Shown piece after piece: positions 15,852-25,605 of a stretch of 64,000 nucleotides of DNA (the stretch's first letter is position 1; each line of letters starts with the position of its first letter). This DNA is from Streptomyces sp. ISL-100 (lineage in GTDB: Bacteria > Actinomycetota > Actinomycetes > Streptomycetales > Streptomycetaceae). The position numbers and the translations under genes were made by a program. Below the pieces are notes generated by a model. The model was not told the origin of the DNA and did not search any database. It was given only the letters and a program-made list of their open reading frames with translations. Where the stretch lies: contig NZ_JAGGOK010000010.1 of assembly GCF_018614615.1 (NCBI RefSeq), positions 231,468 to 295,467 of the forward strand. Reading direction: 5' to 3'.

Positions 15852-16196
15852 GCGTCCAACGGTGCAGAACCAGGGCTTCTCCGAGTGCAGTCCGCTGCGA
15901 TTTTCTCGGCCCCGGAGATCACACGGACAAGTCTCCGACGGGCTCAGTCACTGTTTGGTTTCCCACCCGATCCCGTGACCGGACCGAGTGGTTTAGTTCC
16001 CTTGATGATGCCAGGATCCGGGTCGGGAACACCCCCGGGCTGACACTTCACGCAGTCGCTACTTAGGCAGCGAGGGCGAAGGAATCGCGCTTGGAATCGG
16101 CGATTATTGGTTGCGACATATGGTTAACGAGATCATTGCCGCTTCCTCGACTCGCTTCCCCTGCCTCGACATCCGCTGTCGAAACCGATCATCCCC
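15829..16196 (-). ncRNA. ssrA: Transfer-messenger RNA (tmRNA)
   Basis: 368 nt. The 5' strand GGGGAUG pairs with the 3' strand CAUCUCC (one G-U pair), followed by the unpaired A; CCA is not fully encoded. The T-arm GGUUCGAUUCC is intact. The tag reading frame occupies 16063-16101 on the minus strand and reads ADSKRDSFALAA then UAA, with the usual ALAA degradation end. Frees stalled ribosomes together with SmpB, whose gene lies 106 bp upstream in the same orientation. The resume codon (GCC) is inferred from the tag. Confidence 0.95.
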
Positions 16197-16302
16197 ATGT
16201 TTTTTTATCAAGGTGGTGCCGCACCCCGAGGGGCACAAGCGCCATCGTACGTGAACAACGCACGACCGTGCCAGCCTATTCCTCACGGCCGGCGCTCAGC
16301 CA

Positions 16303-16788
16303 TCAGACCCGCCCGCGCTCCCTGCGCTTCACCGCCGAGATCGCCCGGTTCGTCTCCCGCAGGTCCTGCTTCTCGCGCAGCGTCTGCCGCTTGTCGTACT
16401 CCTTCTTGCCCTTGGCCAGCGCGATCTCGATCTTGGCCCGGCCGTCCTTGAAGTACATCGCGAGCGGCACGATCGTGTGACCCGTCTCCTGCGACTTGCT
16501 CGCGAGCTTGTCGATCTCCACCCGGTTCAGCAGCAGCTTGCGCTTGCGGCGCGCCGAGTGGTTGGTCCAGGTCCCCTGCGTGTACTCGGGTACGTGCACG
16601 TTGTGCAGCCACGCCTCGCCCCCGTCGAGCTGCACGAAGCCGTCCACCAGCGAGGCGCGTCCCTGGCGCAGGGACTTCACCTCGGTGCCGGTCAGAACCA
16701 TGCCGGCCTCGTAGGTGTCGATGATGAGGTAGTCGTGTCGCGCCTTCTTGTTCTGCGCGATCATCTTGCGCCCTTTTTCCTTAGCCAT
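16303..16788 (-). CDS. smpB: SsrA-binding protein SmpB
   Basis: 161 aa, normal length. Typical SmpB sequence: N-terminal [46 protein letters not shown], and the basic tail with [13 protein letters not shown]. Binds tmRNA and delivers it to stalled ribosomes. It sits directly upstream of ssrA on the same strand, and 18 bp downstream of the S41 protease gene. Confidence 0.98.
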   Translation of the reverse strand: MAKEKGRKMIAQNKKARHDYLIIDTYEAGMVLTGTEVKSLRQGRASLVDGFVQLDGGEAWLHNVHVPEYTQGTWTNHSARRKRKLLLNRVEIDKLASKSQETGHTIVPLAMYFKDGRAKIEIALAKGKKEYDKRQTLREKQDLRETNRAISAVKRRERGRV

Positions 16789-16806
16789 AGTGCCTTCATT
16801 TTCGCA

Positions 16807-17979
16807 CTACGACCCTCCCCCGAGGCCACTCAATACTGTCCGGGCCCGCTCTTCGGCCTTCTCGCTCACCGCGAGGTCCGGGCTGATGCCCGTGCCGTCG
16901 ACGCTGTGCCCCGCCGGGGTCCGGTAATGGCCGACGGTGAGCTCGGCCACGGAACCGTCCGGCAGCCGGCTCGGCATCTGGACCGAGCCCTTCCCGAACG
17001 TACGCGAACCCACAGTGACCGCCCGGCCACGGTCCTGGAGTGCGCCGGTGACGAGCTCCGCCGCGCTCATGGTTCCGCCGTCGACAAGCGCCACGACGGG
17101 CCGGTCGGTGTCCCCGCCCGGCTCCGCGTACAGCGCGCGCTGCTCGCCCTCCATGTCGTACGTCGCGACCAGGCCGCCGTCGAGGAAGGCGGACGCGGCG
17201 GTGACGGCCTCGGTGACGAGCCCGCCGCCGTTGCCGCGCAGATCCAGCAGTACGCCGTGATCCTCGGGCATGGCGCGGACCGCCTCCCGTACCTGCTCGC
17301 CGGAGCCCTTGGTGAAGGACGCCACCTTGATCAGCGTGGCACCGTCCGGCAGCCGCTCGACGGTGACGGCCTCGGTGGCCAGCCGCGCACGCCGCAGCCG
17401 CTCGCTCCACTGCCGGGCGCCGCGCTCCAGGCCGAGTACGACGGAGCTGCCGGTCTCCGCCACACCGTCACCGTCCCCGCGCAGGAGCTGGACGACTTCG
17501 GTGACTGGCCGGTTCTCGACCGGGCGCCCGTCGATCGTACGGAGCCGGTCGCCCGCCCTCACCCCCGACCGCTCGGCGGGGCCGCCGCGCTGCACTCTGG
17601 ACACCTCGATGCGGCCGTCCTCGGTGCGCTCGGCCCAGAGGCCGACGCCCGTGTACTCGCCGCCGAGTGCCTGCTCGAACTCCTTGTACTCCGCCGGGTC
17701 GTAGACCGCGCCCCACCGGTCCCCGCTGCGGCTGACGACCTCTTCGGCCGCCTCCTTGCCGGACTTGCCGTCGGCCATCGCCTCGGCGGCGGCATCGGCG
17801 ACCGCTTCGCGGTCGGCGGCGGCCGCGACGGAACGGGCGGAGAGCGGAGGGGACTTCTCGGTGTCGCGCTGCCAGGAATCGGTGGCGGCGGCAGTGACAA
17901 GTACGGTCGCGAAAACCAATGTCAGGGCCGCCCCGCGGCGAACACCGCGGGGATGAAGGGTTACTTCCGGGCCCGGCAT
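16807..17979 (-). CDS. C-terminal processing (S41) peptidase
   Basis: 390 aa. N-terminal signal-anchor (~17-33), a helical region, a PDZ domain (~105-185, with GVGLWAERTEDGRIEVSRV and SGVRAGDRLRTIDG) and the S41 catalytic domain: nucleophile S305 in GGTMSAAE and general base K330 in TFGKGSVQ, with DLRGNGGG at 246-253. Extracytoplasmic serine protease of the CtpA/Prc type. It is 18 bp upstream of smpB, so probably co-transcribed with it, and separated from ftsX by a strong terminator. Confidence 0.92.
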   Translation of the reverse strand: MPGPEVTLHPRGVRRGAALTLVFATVLVTAAATDSWQRDTEKSPPLSARSVAAAADREAVADAAAEAMADGKSGKEAAEEVVSRSGDRWGAVYDPAEYKEFEQALGGEYTGVGLWAERTEDGRIEVSRVQRGGPAERSGVRAGDRLRTIDGRPVENRPVTEVVQLLRGDGDGVAETGSSVVLGLERGARQWSERLRRARLATEAVTVERLPDGATLIKVASFTKGSGEQVREAVRAMPEDHGVLLDLRGNGGGLVTEAVTAASAFLDGGLVATYDMEGEQRALYAEPGGDTDRPVVALVDGGTMSAAELVTGALQDRGRAVTVGSRTFGKGSVQMPSRLPDGSVAELTVGHYRTPAGHSVDGTGISPDLAVSEKAEERARTVLSGLGGGS

Positions 17980-18005
17980 GGCGCCGAGTCTAGGACAAAC
18001 AAAGA

Positions 18006-18035
18006 GCGCCGTACGGTCGGTTGACCGTACGGCGC
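18006..18035 (-). terminator. Terminator after ftsX
   Basis: Perfect 13-bp stem GCGCCGTACGGTC/GACCGTACGGCGC with a 4-base loop, followed on the minus strand by TCTTTGTTTG. Ends the ftsEX transcript before the S41 protease gene. Confidence 0.85.
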
Positions 18036-18047
18036 CAAGGGCTCATG

Positions 18048-18965
18048 TCACACCTTGAGGTACTTGCGCAGTGCTACGAAGCCCGCCATCGCGGGCATCA
18101 GCAGGGCGATAGCGAGGACCAGCGGCAGCTTGGCCAGCACCGCGTCCCAGCCGATGAAGTTGACGAGGGTCAGCTTCTCGGACAGTGCCAGGCCGTGGTC
18201 GATCAGGAAGTACCGCCCGGCGAGGAGCATGACGCAGGCGAACACGCCGCCGATCAGACCCGCGACCGCGGCTTCCATGATGAACGGCATCTGGATGTAG
18301 AAGCTCGACGCACCGACGAGCCGCATGATGCCCGTCTCACGCCGACGGCTGAAGGCGGAAACGCGCACGGTGTTGACGATCAGCATCAGCGCGATGATGA
18401 GCATCAGGGCCATCACGTAGAGCGCGACGACGTTCATGCCGTTCATGAGGTTGAAGAGGTTGTCGAGGATGCCGCGTTGGTCCTGGACGGACTGCACGCC
18501 GTCGCGGCCCGCGAACGCGGTGGCGACCACCTTGTACTTCTCCGGGTCGTCGAGCTTGACGCGGTACGACTCCTGCATCTGGTCCGGGGTGATGGTGTCG
18601 GCCATCGAGGAGTCCCCGAACTGCTCCTTGTAGTGCTTGAACGCCTGGTCGGCCGACTCGTAGTCGATGCTCTTGACGATGTCCATCTTGTCGAGGTCGG
18701 CGTAGACCTGCTTCTTCTGCTCAGCGGTGACCGCCCCCTTGGCGCACTTGGGGATGGTCTCCGCGTCGTTCTTGTTGCAGAAGAAGATGGAGACGTTGAC
18801 CTTGTCGTACCAGTAGCCCTTCATCGTGCTCACCTGCTCGCGCATGAGCAGCGCCCCGCCGAAAAGGGCGAGGGAGAGGGCGACGGAGATGACCACTGCG
18901 AAGGTCATGGTGAGGTTCCGGCGGAGACCGACGCCGATCTCCGACAGGACGAACTGGGCGCGCAT
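18048..18965 (-). CDS. ftsX: Cell division protein FtsX
   Basis: 305 aa. First membrane helix at ~22-42, a ~130-residue extracytoplasmic domain (contains CNKNDAETIPKCAKG with a possible disulfide), then three further helices (~172-200, ~225-250, ~270-295), the usual FtsX four-helix pattern. Pairs with FtsE to transmit ATPase activity to peptidoglycan hydrolases outside the membrane. The start is 9 bp after the ftsE stop. Confidence 0.97.
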   Translation of the reverse strand: MRAQFVLSEIGVGLRRNLTMTFAVVISVALSLALFGGALLMREQVSTMKGYWYDKVNVSIFFCNKNDAETIPKCAKGAVTAEQKKQVYADLDKMDIVKSIDYESADQAFKHYKEQFGDSSMADTITPDQMQESYRVKLDDPEKYKVVATAFAGRDGVQSVQDQRGILDNLFNLMNGMNVVALYVMALMLIIALMLIVNTVRVSAFSRRRETGIMRLVGASSFYIQMPFIMEAAVAGLIGGVFACVMLLAGRYFLIDHGLALSEKLTLVNFIGWDAVLAKLPLVLAIALLMPAMAGFVALRKYLKV

Positions 18966-18974
18966 GGCGTCCTT

Positions 18975-19664
18975 TCAGTGCTGGTAGCCGTAGACGCCGC
19001 GAGACTGGTCGCGCACGAGGCGGCCACCCTCGAGTTCGATGACGCGCTTGCGCATCTGGTCGACGATCTGCTGGTCGTGGGTCGCCATCACCACAGTGGT
19101 GCCGGTGCGGTTGATGCGGTCCAGCAGCTTCATGATGCCGACGGAGGTCTGCGGGTCGAGGTTGCCGGTCGGCTCGTCCGCGATCAGCAGCATCGGGCGG
19201 TTGACGAACGCCCTCGCGATCGCCACGCGCTGCTGCTCACCGCCGGAGAGCTCGCCGGGCATCCGGTCCTCTTTGCCGCCGAGGCCGACAAGATCGAGGA
19301 CCTGGGGCACGGACTTGCGGATCTCTCCGCGCGACTTGCCGATGACTTCCTGCGCGAACGCGACGTTTTCCCCAACGGTCTTGTTGGGAAGAAGACGGAA
19401 GTCCTGGAAGACGGTGCCGAGCTGGCGCCGCATCTGCGGCACCTTCCAGTTGGACAGGCGCGCGAGGTCCTTGCCGAGGACGTGCACCATGCCGTGGCTG
19501 GCGCGCTCCTCACGCAGCAGCAGCCGCAGGAAGGTTGACTTGCCGGAGCCGGAAGAGCCCACGAGGAAGACGAATTCGCCCTTCTCGACCTCCAGGGAAA
19601 CATCCCTGAGGGCGGGGCGGCTCTGCTTCGGGTAGGTCTTGGAGACGTTGTCGAATCGGATCAC
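18975..19664 (-). CDS. ftsE: Cell division ATP-binding protein FtsE
   Basis: 229 aa ABC ATPase. Walker [10 protein letters not shown] at 36-44, signature LSGGEQQR, Walker [13 protein letters not shown], switch His in MATHDQQIV. Sequence matches FtsE rather than transport ATPases ([12 protein letters not shown] start). Forms the ftsE-ftsX operon. Confidence 0.97.
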   Translation of the reverse strand: MIRFDNVSKTYPKQSRPALRDVSLEVEKGEFVFLVGSSGSGKSTFLRLLLREERASHGMVHVLGKDLARLSNWKVPQMRRQLGTVFQDFRLLPNKTVGENVAFAQEVIGKSRGEIRKSVPQVLDLVGLGGKEDRMPGELSGGEQQRVAIARAFVNRPMLLIADEPTGNLDPQTSVGIMKLLDRINRTGTTVVMATHDQQIVDQMRKRVIELEGGRLVRDQSRGVYGYQH

Positions 19665-19920
19665 GGGTGCACCACGGTCGCCGGGAGTAGGTGTGCGTGA
19701 CCATACGCGACGCGGGCAAGGGCGCGCAGTCGGCGTCCTGGGATGGGCGTTTTATCACGGATCGCCGACCACTTCTGAACGGAACGGAACGGCCGTAACC
19801 CGGCGGGGCGCGCCGGAACGCGTGGGAGCTGGCACAGTGGGAAAGGGAACAGTCACGTTCCCCTGAGCGTTGGGCGAGAGAACCGCTGAGCGGCTCCGCC
19901 GCGCGGGAGGAGGAAAGCGC

Positions 19921-20115
19921 ATGACCTATGACCGACTGGTGTGCGCGAACTGCGCGGCCCCTGTGAGCGAGGGCCGCTGCCGGGTCTGCCGGGCGCACCT
20001 GGCCAGGATGCAGCAGGAGGGCGGCCCGCTGGGCGGGCTGAGTCCTGCGGCGCTGCTGGCGCTCGTGGCGCTGCTGGTGGCCGCGGTGGCTCTGCTGGTC
20101 CACCAGACCGCGTAG
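19921..20115 (+). CDS. Small zinc-ribbon membrane protein, 64 aa
   Basis: ATG with a strong ribosome site (GGAGGAGGAA). Residues 8-26 contain CANC...CRVC, a four-cysteine zinc ribbon, and residues ~40-60 form one membrane helix ([16 protein letters not shown]). No known function. Stands alone between ftsE (divergent) and the LAETG protein gene (convergent). Confidence 0.75.
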   Translation: MTYDRLVCANCAAPVSEGRCRVCRAHLARMQQEGGPLGGLSPAALLALVALLVAAVALLVHQTA

Positions 20116-20202
20116 AACCCGGCCGCCCCTACCGCTCGGTACGGCGGCTTTTGCCGCTCATATCGCTTCCACGGCCCCTCTGAGGGCCGGCGGGGACCAA
20201 AG

Positions 20203-20239
20203 AGAGGGGCCAGGAGCGCTCAGCGCTCCTGGCCCCTCT
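20203..20239. terminator. Bidirectional terminator
   Basis: Perfect 18-bp inverted repeat (AGAGGGGCCAGGAGCGCT and its complement, separated by one base) between the convergent zinc-ribbon and LAETG genes, with T-rich flanks on both sides. Confidence 0.85.
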
Positions 20240-20255
20240 TGTGCGCCTAGGTGGT

Positions 20256-21152
20256 TCAGGCGATCGTGCGGCCGCCGGCCAGACGCGGCAGCATGCGGAA
20301 GCCGATGCCACCGGCGATCATCGTCGCGGCACCGACCAGCAGGAACGTGGTCCCGGCGGCGCCCGTCTCGGCGAGCTCCTCCTTGGCCTTGCCCTGCGCT
20401 ACCGGCTGGGAGCCGGCGCTGTCGGTGTCGGTGTTGTCCTCGCACTCGGCACCGTCGAGGTCGAGGGTGCAGGTACCGGCGTCGTCGTCGGTGCCACCGG
20501 TCGAGGAGCCACCGGTCGAGGAGCCACCGGTCGAGGAGCCACCGGTGTCGTTGCCACCGTTGCCACCGTTGCCGCCACCGTTGTTGTTACCGCCGTTACC
20601 GCCGGTGCCGTTGGTGTTGCCGGGGTCGGTCGGGTCCGAGGGGTCCGTCGGGTCGGTCGGCGGGTCAACCGGGTCCGTCGGGTCGGTCGGCGGGTCAACC
20701 GGGTCCGTCGGGTCGGTCGGCGGGTCAACCGGGTCCGTCGGGTCGGTCGGCGGGTCAACCGGGTCCGTCGGGTCGGTCGGCGGGTCAACCGGGTCCGTCG
20801 GGTCCGTGGGCGGGTCGACCGGGTCCGTCGGGTCCGTGGGCGGGTCAACCGGGTCGGTCGGGTCCAGCGGGTCCAGCGGGTCAGTCGGGTCCGCAGGGTC
20901 GGCCGGGTCCGCGGGATCGGCCGGGTCGGCCGGGTCCGCGGGGTCAGCCGGGTCCGCAGGGTCGGCCGGGTCGGCCGGGTCGGCGGCGAGGGAGATGTCG
21001 ACGCCCTCCTGGTCGACGCTGGCGTCGGCGCTGAGGCCGGCCACGTCGACACCGACGGCCGAAGCGGCGCCCGCGGCGGTCAGCGAAGCACCGGCGGCGA
21101 TCACCGCACCGGCTGCTATACGCGCAACGCGGATCCGCGTCTTCTTGGTCAT
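20256..21152 (-). CDS. LAETG-type sortase substrate with DP-rich repeat region
   Basis: 298 aa from the ATG at 21152 (GGGGGT about 9 bases upstream). Cleavable signal peptide (~1-32, ending GAASA), a short unique head, then ~120 residues of DPADPADP and [10 protein letters not shown] repeats, a Gly/Asn-rich linker, a two-cysteine segment ([10 protein letters not shown]) and the C-terminal sorting signal LAETG, hydrophobic helix and RxxxR-like tail. LAxTG is the motif of class E sortases, used in Streptomyces for chaplins and other surface proteins. Probably a wall-anchored stalk or adhesin; function unknown. Confidence 0.85.
   Translation of the reverse strand: MTKKTRIRVARIAAGAVIAAGASLTAAGAASAVGVDVAGLSADASVDQEGVDISLAADPADPADPADPADPADPADPADPADPADPADPTDPLDPLDPTDPVDPPTDPTDPVDPPTDPTDPVDPPTDPTDPVDPPTDPTDPVDPPTDPTDPVDPPTDPTDPVDPPTDPTDPSDPTDPGNTNGTGGNGGNNNGGGNGGNGGNDTGGSSTGGSSTGGSSTGGTDDDAGTCTLDLDGAECEDNTDTDSAGSQPVAQGKAKEELAETGAAGTTFLLVGAATMIAGGIGFRMLPRLAGGRTIA
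20641..20850. repeat. 30-bp minisatellite inside the LAETG protein gene
   Basis: Seven consecutive 30-bp units, the first five identical and the last two with a few substitutions. Each encodes ten residues of the [10 protein letters not shown] type. Such exact repeats are prone to slippage and length change. Confidence 0.92.
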
Positions 21153-21373
21153 ATGGCTGCTACCCCCAGTAGCTGAATTCGTCAGTGGAGCAGCGCAAGG
21201 GGCTACGGACACTGGGGGTTTGTGAATTCCCCCCGGTCACACACGCCCCAGAGATACGCATGCCGCGCGTCAGCTTTGCCACTTTTAAAGGGAGCGTCAA
21301 GGTCATTCCGCGCGCCATGTCCGTATTGCAGGCACTTGCCCGCCGTACGGGATAGGACTGTGACACAAAACGC

Positions 21374-21398
21374 AACTGCCGCCTCGGAGGCGGCAGTT
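21374..21398 (-). terminator. Terminator after prfB
   Basis: 11-bp stem AACTGCCGCCT/AGGCGGCAGTT, loop CGG, followed on the minus strand by GCGTTTTGTG. Confidence 0.8.
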
Positions 21399-21419
21399 AC
21401 TGTGTCGACAAAGCGAGCT

Positions 21420-22526
21420 TTACTTCTCCTGCTGCTTGCGCCAGCGGATTCCGGCTTCCAGGAAGCCGTCGATCTCGCCGTCGAGGACCGCCTGCGGGTT
21501 GCCGACCTCGAACTCCGTACGCAGGTCCTTGACCATCTGGTAGGGGTGCAGGACGTACGAACGCATCTGGTTGCCCCAGGAGTTGCCGCCATCGCCCTTG
21601 AGCGAGTCCATCAGCGCCTGCTCCTCCTGGCGGCGGCGCTCAAGGAGCTTCGCCTGGAGGACGTTCATGGCGCTCGCCTTGTTCTGGATCTGCGAGCGCT
21701 CGTTCTGGCAGGAGACGACGATGCCGGTAGGCACGTGCGTCAGTCGGACAGCCGAGTCGGTCGTGTTGACGCCCTGACCACCCGGACCCGACGCGCGGTA
21801 GACGTCGACCCGCAGCTCGGACTCGTCGATCTCGATGTGGTCGGTCTTCTCGACGACCGGCAGCACCTCGACGCCCGCGAAGGACGTCTGACGGCGGCCC
21901 TGGTTGTCGAAGGGAGAGATCCGGACCAGACGGTGCGTGCCCTGCTCCACGGAGAGCGTTCCGTAGGCGTACGGCGCCTTGACGACGAAGGTGGCGGACT
22001 TGATACCGGCCTCTTCCGCGTACGACGTCTCGTAGACCTCGGTGGAGTACCCGTGGCGCTCGGCCCAGCGCAGGTACATGCGCATCAGCCGCTCGGCGAA
22101 GTCGGAGGCGTCGACGCCACCGGCCTCGGCGCGGATGTTGACCAGGGCCTCGCGCTCGTCGTACTTCCCGGACAGGAGCGTGCGTACTTCCATCTCGTCC
22201 AGCGCCTTGCGCACGGAGATGAGCTCGGTCTCCGCCTCCACCAGCGTGTCGGCGTCGTCCTCCATCTCGGCGAGCTCGAAGAGCACCGAAAGATCGTCGA
22301 TCCGGCTGCGGAGCGCCTCGGTCTTGCGGAGCTCGGCCTGGAGATGGGACAGCTTGCTCGTGATCTTCTGAGCGGCGTCCGGGTCGTCCCACAGGGACGG
22401 GGCCGCGGCCTGCTCCTCGAGCACGGCGATATCGGCCCTCATCCTGTCGAGGTCCAGGACGGCCTCGATCGACCCCATGGTCGAGGAGAGGGACTTGAGC
22501 TCTTCGGATACATCGACGACTGCCAC
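21420..22526 (-). CDS. prfB: Peptide chain release factor 2
   Basis: 368 aa. The anticodon-like SPF (RF2 type, in ISPFDNQ, ~residue 203) and the catalytic GGQ (SGPGGQGVN, ~residue 246) are present, so it reads UGA and UAA. N-terminal coiled region as usual. The frame is continuous; there is no in-frame stop as in the programmed-frameshift versions of other bacteria. Divergent in function from its neighbours; own terminator. Confidence 0.97.
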   Translation of the reverse strand: MAVVDVSEELKSLSSTMGSIEAVLDLDRMRADIAVLEEQAAAPSLWDDPDAAQKITSKLSHLQAELRKTEALRSRIDDLSVLFELAEMEDDADTLVEAETELISVRKALDEMEVRTLLSGKYDEREALVNIRAEAGGVDASDFAERLMRMYLRWAERHGYSTEVYETSYAEEAGIKSATFVVKAPYAYGTLSVEQGTHRLVRISPFDNQGRRQTSFAGVEVLPVVEKTDHIEIDESELRVDVYRASGPGGQGVNTTDSAVRLTHVPTGIVVSCQNERSQIQNKASAMNVLQAKLLERRRQEEQALMDSLKGDGGNSWGNQMRSYVLHPYQMVKDLRTEFEVGNPQAVLDGEIDGFLEAGIRWRKQQEK

Positions 22527-22597
22527 GGGTCCAGCGTAACGGCTGGGCGGCCGTACGTTCCCCTCGCCCGGGGGGAGCGCCTCATCACTCCCCCCGG

Positions 22598-23845
22598 CTA
22601 CGGCTGTGACGGAGCAGACTGCTCAGTGTCCTGCGGGGGCTGGTCCGAGCCCTCCGCCGTCGCCGCCAGCCAGCCGCCCACGCCTATCGCGGCGGCGACC
22701 AGGACGGCGGCTCCGCCGAGTACGAGGCGCCGCCTGCGCACGGCGTCCGACTTGTTGCGCGCCGAACCGGGGCGGCGCTGGCCTGCGGCCCGGGGGGCGC
22801 GCGCCGTGCCGCGGGCGCCGCCGGCCAGCTCGTCGGGGGCGGGGACGCGCATGCTCGTGTGGGTGTCGCGGTTGGAGTCCGGGGCCGAGCCGGGGACCAG
22901 GGGGACGGCGCCGCGACGGCGGGGTACATCGGCAGCAGAGGGCTGCGCCTCCTCGTACGCCGCGTAGTGCGACGCCTCCTCGTCGTCCGAGCCGGGCTCG
23001 TCCACGTCCAGCGGCGGCATTCCGGCGAGGAGCGGGAGCTGGTCACGCAGCCGGGCGGAGAGCTCGGAGGCGCGCAGCCGGGAGGCCGGGGCCTTCGCCA
23101 GACACTGGACGAGGAGCTGCCACAGCTCCTCCGGAATGCCCGGCAGCGGCACGACGGTCTCGGTCACATGGCGGCGCAGCACAGCACCGGGGTGGCCGCC
23201 GCCGAAGGGCGTGAAGCCCGCGAGCAGCTCGTACAGGACGGTCGCCAGGGCGTAGATGTCGACGGCGGCGCGGGGCGGCAGGCCTTCGACAATCTCGGGG
23301 GCGAGGTAGTCGGGCGTACCGATGATCTTGGTGGCGCGGGTGCGGCGCGGGGTGTCGATCAGCTTGGCGACGCCGAAGTCGGTCAGCAGCGCGGGGTGCG
23401 CGCCGCCGGGCCCGAGCTGCCCCTCCATGTCCAGAAGGATGTTCTCGGGCTTCACATCCCGGTGTACGACACCGGCCGCGTGCGCCACGGCGAGCCCATC
23501 AGCGACATCCGCGGCGATCGCGACGGCCGCCTCGGGTGCCAGGCGCCGCTCGCGGTCGAGCCGCGTACGCAGATCCGTACCCCGCACAAGATCCATCACG
23601 AGTGCGAGGTCGGTACCGTCCACAACAAGATCACGGACGCCGACGACGCGGGGGTGGTCGAGTCCGAGCAGCGCGGTGCGCTCCTGGACGAAGCGTCCGA
23701 CGAGCTCCTGGTCGGACGCGAGGTCCTCGCGCAGGAGCTTGATGGCGACAGGCCCCTCGGGTCCTTCACCGAGCCACACCGTGCCGGCACTGCCCCGCCC
23801 GAGGATCTGGTGGGCCGTGTACCGGCTGCCGATTTTCCGTGCCAA
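22598..23845 (-). CDS. pkaB: Serine/threonine protein kinase PkaB
   Basis: 415 aa. Hanks-type kinase domain at ~8-275: Gly loop GRGSAGTV, Lys36, catalytic HRDVKPEN (HRD 128-130), DFG 156-158, APE in YLAPEIV. A disordered linker follows, then one membrane helix (~372-392) and a ~20-residue external tail, too short for a sensor domain. Length and position next to prfB and pkaA match S. coelicolor pkaB (about 417 aa). Confidence 0.9.
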   Translation of the reverse strand: MARKIGSRYTAHQILGRGSAGTVWLGEGPEGPVAIKLLREDLASDQELVGRFVQERTALLGLDHPRVVGVRDLVVDGTDLALVMDLVRGTDLRTRLDRERRLAPEAAVAIAADVADGLAVAHAAGVVHRDVKPENILLDMEGQLGPGGAHPALLTDFGVAKLIDTPRRTRATKIIGTPDYLAPEIVEGLPPRAAVDIYALATVLYELLAGFTPFGGGHPGAVLRRHVTETVVPLPGIPEELWQLLVQCLAKAPASRLRASELSARLRDQLPLLAGMPPLDVDEPGSDDEEASHYAAYEEAQPSAADVPRRRGAVPLVPGSAPDSNRDTHTSMRVPAPDELAGGARGTARAPRAAGQRRPGSARNKSDAVRRRRLVLGGAAVLVAAAIGVGGWLAATAEGSDQPPQDTEQSAPSQP

Positions 23846-23918
23846 GACTGCTCCCTCTGACGGTCGCCCTGAGGCTACGCGGGTGGCAGGGCTTCCGGTG
23901 CCCGGTATGGCGTCAACC

Positions 23919-23955
23919 TCGACTTCTGGGGGCGAAATCCACCCCCAGAAGTCGA
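23919..23955 (-). terminator. Hairpin between pkaA and pkaB
   Basis: Perfect 14-bp inverted repeat (TCGACTTCTGGGGG and its complement, 9-base loop), 21 bp after the pkaA stop. No U-tract; probably ends or attenuates the pkaA transcript so pkaB has its own promoter. Confidence 0.65.
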
Positions 23956-23976
23956 CAAATCAACGAACTCGGCGTC

Positions 23977-25605
23977 TTAAGCGCCCGTAGAGCTGCCGAG
24001 ATCGTTGAGGAACTTCGAAATGCTGTCGATCACGTCACCGATCTGGGCGAAGAAGCCCTTCGTCGTGCCGATCCACTCCTGAAGCCCGGAGAACTCCCAG
24101 ATCAGCCACGAAGCCACGAACAGCAGAACGATCGTGAACAGGCAGCCCTTGAGGCAGCCGAGGCCCGGAATCCGCATCGGGTTGGCGCTGCGTCGGCGCG
24201 GCTCGCGGGGCTCACGCGGCGGGCGCGGGGCCGGCGGGGCGGGCTGCTGCGGCGGCGCGTACCGCTGCTGCGGGGGCGGCGCCTGGGGCTGCTGGTACTG
24301 CGGCGGGGGCGGCGGGGCGTACCGCTGAGGCTGCTGCGGACGCTGTTGCTGCTGACGCTGCGGGGGCTGCTGCGGCTGGCGCTGGGGCCGGCGGCGCAGC
24401 GGGTCCTCGCTCGGGTCGAGGTACTGGACCTGCGTCTGCTCGTTCCGGTCGCGGGCCGCCCGCAGCTGGTTCTGCCACGGGTGCGGGTCCTCGGGACCTG
24501 GCGCGCCGTCGGGGCGCGGCGGCACGGGCGGCATGACGGCGGTCGGGTCGGCGTGCTGTCCTCCGCCGCCGTACTGCGGTGCGCCGGTCGACGGCAGGAC
24601 GCTGGTCGCGGCACTCGGGTCGTACGATCCGGCGTTGCTCGGCAGGACCTGCGTCGGGTCGGCGGCTCCGGGCGTACCCGGGACCGCCGCGGGGGCGGGG
24701 TCGGGCGCCAGCAGCGCACCGACGCCCATGGCTGCCTCGACCTGGGCGGACGACGAATGCACGCCGACGCCGGCCGCGACGGTGCGCAGGGCGCGGGCGA
24801 GGTTCTCGGCGCTGGGCCGCTCGTCCGGTTCCTTGCGCAGGCAGCGCTCTATTACGGTCCACAGCGGCTCGGGAACGGTGGTGGGCCGACGGGGCTCCTC
24901 GCTCAGGTGCCGGTGAAGCACCTCCAGCGCGCTGCCGCCCGCGAACGGCGGCCGCCCGGTAACCAGCTCGTACAGCAGAATTCCCGCGCCATAAATATCG
25001 ACGGCGGACGTCTGCGGACGCCCCTCGGCCGATTCCGGGGCGACATACGCCGGCGTACCGACAAACTCATGCGTCCTGGTCAGACCCGGCGAGTCCGCGA
25101 GTCGCGCGATGCCGAAGTCGGTGAGCATCGGATGCATCTGACCGTCGCGCTCGTCGAGCAGAACGTTCGCGGGCTTGAGGTCGCGATGGACGACGCCGTC
25201 GGCGTGACTGGCGGCGAGAGCGTCCGCGATCTGCGCGGTGAGCAGAGAAGCGGCAACCGGCGAGAAGGGACCGTTCTCCCGCAGATACCGATGCAGATCG
25301 GGCCCGTCGATGAGATCCATCACCAGAGCGAGCAGATCCCCCTCAACGACCAGGTCGCGGGTCCGCACGATGTTGGGATGCGTAAGACGCAGAAGAACCG
25401 ACCGCTCGCGCAAGAACCGCATCACGACATCGGCGTCGTTGGCGAGCTCCTCCTTGAGGACCTTGATCGCGACGGTCTCGCCGGGCTGACCGGCCACGGC
25501 CGCCTCGGCGCCCGCGGTCTCACGCTGGCGGGCTCGCCAGACGGTGCCCGTGGCGCCGCGTCCGAGCGGCTCCTCGAGCAGGTATTTACTGCCGACCGGC
25601 CGCAC
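23977..25605 (-). CDS. pkaA: Serine/threonine protein kinase PkaA
   Basis: 542 aa. Kinase domain ~8-275 with GRGATGTV, Lys48, HRD 140-142 (HRDLKPAN) and DFG 163-165. A Pro/Gln-rich linker of ~180 residues (QPQQPPQRQQQQRPQQP) precedes one membrane helix (~488-505) and a short amphipathic tail. Length and location agree with the described Streptomyces PkaA (about 543 aa). Divergent from the FHA-domain ATPase gene, a plausible phospho-dependent partner. Confidence 0.9.
   Translation of the reverse strand: MRPVGSKYLLEEPLGRGATGTVWRARQRETAGAEAAVAGQPGETVAIKVLKEELANDADVVMRFLRERSVLLRLTHPNIVRTRDLVVEGDLLALVMDLIDGPDLHRYLRENGPFSPVAASLLTAQIADALAASHADGVVHRDLKPANVLLDERDGQMHPMLTDFGIARLADSPGLTRTHEFVGTPAYVAPESAEGRPQTSAVDIYGAGILLYELVTGRPPFAGGSALEVLHRHLSEEPRRPTTVPEPLWTVIERCLRKEPDERPSAENLARALRTVAAGVGVHSSSAQVEAAMGVGALLAPDPAPAAVPGTPGAADPTQVLPSNAGSYDPSAATSVLPSTGAPQYGGGGQHADPTAVMPPVPPRPDGAPGPEDPHPWQNQLRAARDRNEQTQVQYLDPSEDPLRRRPQRQPQQPPQRQQQQRPQQPQRYAPPPPPQYQQPQAPPPQQRYAPPQQPAPPAPRPPREPREPRRRSANPMRIPGLGCLKGCLFTIVLLFVASWLIWEFSGLQEWIGTTKGFFAQIGDVIDSISKFLNDLGSSTGA

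Noticed and set aside
20641..20850. CRISPR array
   Set aside because: The 30-bp units are directly abutting with no spacers and encode in-frame DP repeats of a surface protein.
21420..22526. Programmed frameshift in prfB
   Set aside because: The frame is continuous from the start to the stop, with no early in-frame UGA.
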